Assembly (NCBI GenBank): GCA_964352855.1
Contig: CAYGTR010000007.1
Span: forward strand, 26,679 to 90,678
Reading direction: 5' to 3'
Source: Litorimonas sp964352855
GTDB taxonomy: Bacteria; Pseudomonadota; Alphaproteobacteria; Caulobacterales; Maricaulaceae
Length of the DNA: 64,000 nt
Both the position numbers and the translations under genes were made by a program. The notes below the pieces were generated by a model, which saw only the letters and a program-made list of their open reading frames with translations, searched no databases and had not been told where the DNA came from. Positions 63,884 to 64,000 of this stretch are shown piece by piece. Position 1 is the stretch's first letter; each line of letters starts with the position of its first letter.

Positions 63884-64000
63884 CTATAGGCTGTGAAAGC
63901 TTTGATCCACCATCAGACCGTTCGCTTCTTCCGCCAAACCCGCCGCTTTCAAAAACCCCATCCCCGCTTCCCAAACTTCGCTTACACTTCGTGTATGAGA
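63884..64000 (-). CDS. C-terminal 38 residues of an unidentified protein
   Basis: A minus-strand frame is open from the window edge to a TAG at 63884-63886. It encodes 38 residues that include VWEAGMGFLKAAGLAEEAN and end in DQSFHSL. The Ala/Gly/Glu-rich helical look and clean stop suggest a real gene end, but I do not recognise the family. The 58 bases between it and the tRNA gene hold a short CCTCT/AGAGG hairpin. Confidence 0.55.
   Translation of the reverse strand, partial: SHTRSVSEVWEAGMGFLKAAGLAEEANGLMVDQSFHSL

Noticed and set aside
1..64000. CRISPR arrays, insertion sequences, prophage, toxin-antitoxin pairs or retron-like elements
   Set aside because: No spaced repeats, transposase or integrase motifs, phage genes or small toxin-antitoxin gene pairs are visible. 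Gene order is largely that of a conserved chromosome core.

Overview
The window is a dense stretch of bacterial chromosome, about 64 kb with roughly 60 protein genes, three tRNA genes and no gene-free stretch over 150 bases. Several traits point to an alphaproteobacterium: 5-aminolevulinate synthase (Shemin pathway) instead of glutamyl-tRNA reductase, a cysteine-free metal-type HemB, a CBP3-like cytochrome bc1 chaperone, heme A synthase, the order glyA-nrdR-rib genes-nusB-thiL, the order plsX-fabH-ihfA-merR-tRNA-Pro, and TRAP and Bpt genes. The moderate GC (judged by eye, not counted) and the gene content suggest a marine Maricaulales/Hyphomonadales-like lineage. That placement is inference. 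I see no insertion sequence, prophage, CRISPR array, rRNA operon or replication origin.

Layout. 1-6448: the end of an alpha-2-macroglobulin gene, coupled to pbpC, and a uracil-DNA-glycosylase-like gene running back into pbpC. 6529-13512: threonine catabolism (kbl-tdh), a nitroreductase with the iodotyrosine deiodinase substrate triad, a Bcr/CflA exporter, an acyl-CoA ligase and a threonine/serine dehydratase. 13513-19592: lytic transglycosylase, dapA, smpB, a small outer-membrane barrel, a family-5 UDG, a NYN nuclease and folK. 19653-29684: a housekeeping run rpoZ, rsh, pyrE-pdxJ-acpS-lepB-rnc-era-recO, parC, with many 4-base overlaps. 29770-40472, minus strand: M16 lipoprotein protease, M48 protease, LemA, a complete TakP-type TRAP transporter, bpt and an SLC13/RCK transporter. 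40585-43919: a beta-hydroxyacid dehydrogenase and the divergent pair hemB/hemA. 44005-50695: glyA, nrdR, ribD (reductase half only), ribE, ribBX, ribH, nusB, thiL. 50702-64000: bamE, bc1 chaperone, plsX-fabH-ihfA-merR, tRNA-Pro(GGG), ctaA, rplM-rpsI, argC, a lipoprotein, an AlaC-like aminotransferase, glpX-recJ, tRNA-Glu, a DUF192 protein, tRNA-Pro(UGG) and the 3' end of an unidentified gene.

How it fits together. Glycine is a common thread: Kbl/Tdh make it from threonine, GlyA from serine, and HemA consumes it for heme, which CtaA converts to heme A. A second theme is the envelope: A2M/PbpC, Slt, BamE, LepB, the M16 and M48 proteases and LemA. The riboflavin cluster cannot by itself supply the first two steps of the pathway: its RibA-like domain is degenerate and its RibD lacks the deaminase domain.

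The most interesting signals are the iodotyrosine-deiodinase-like gene 7 bases behind tdh, a threonine dehydrogenase in which all four structural-zinc cysteines are replaced, and the partial riboflavin cluster. I found no clearly new defence, mobile or RNA-based system.
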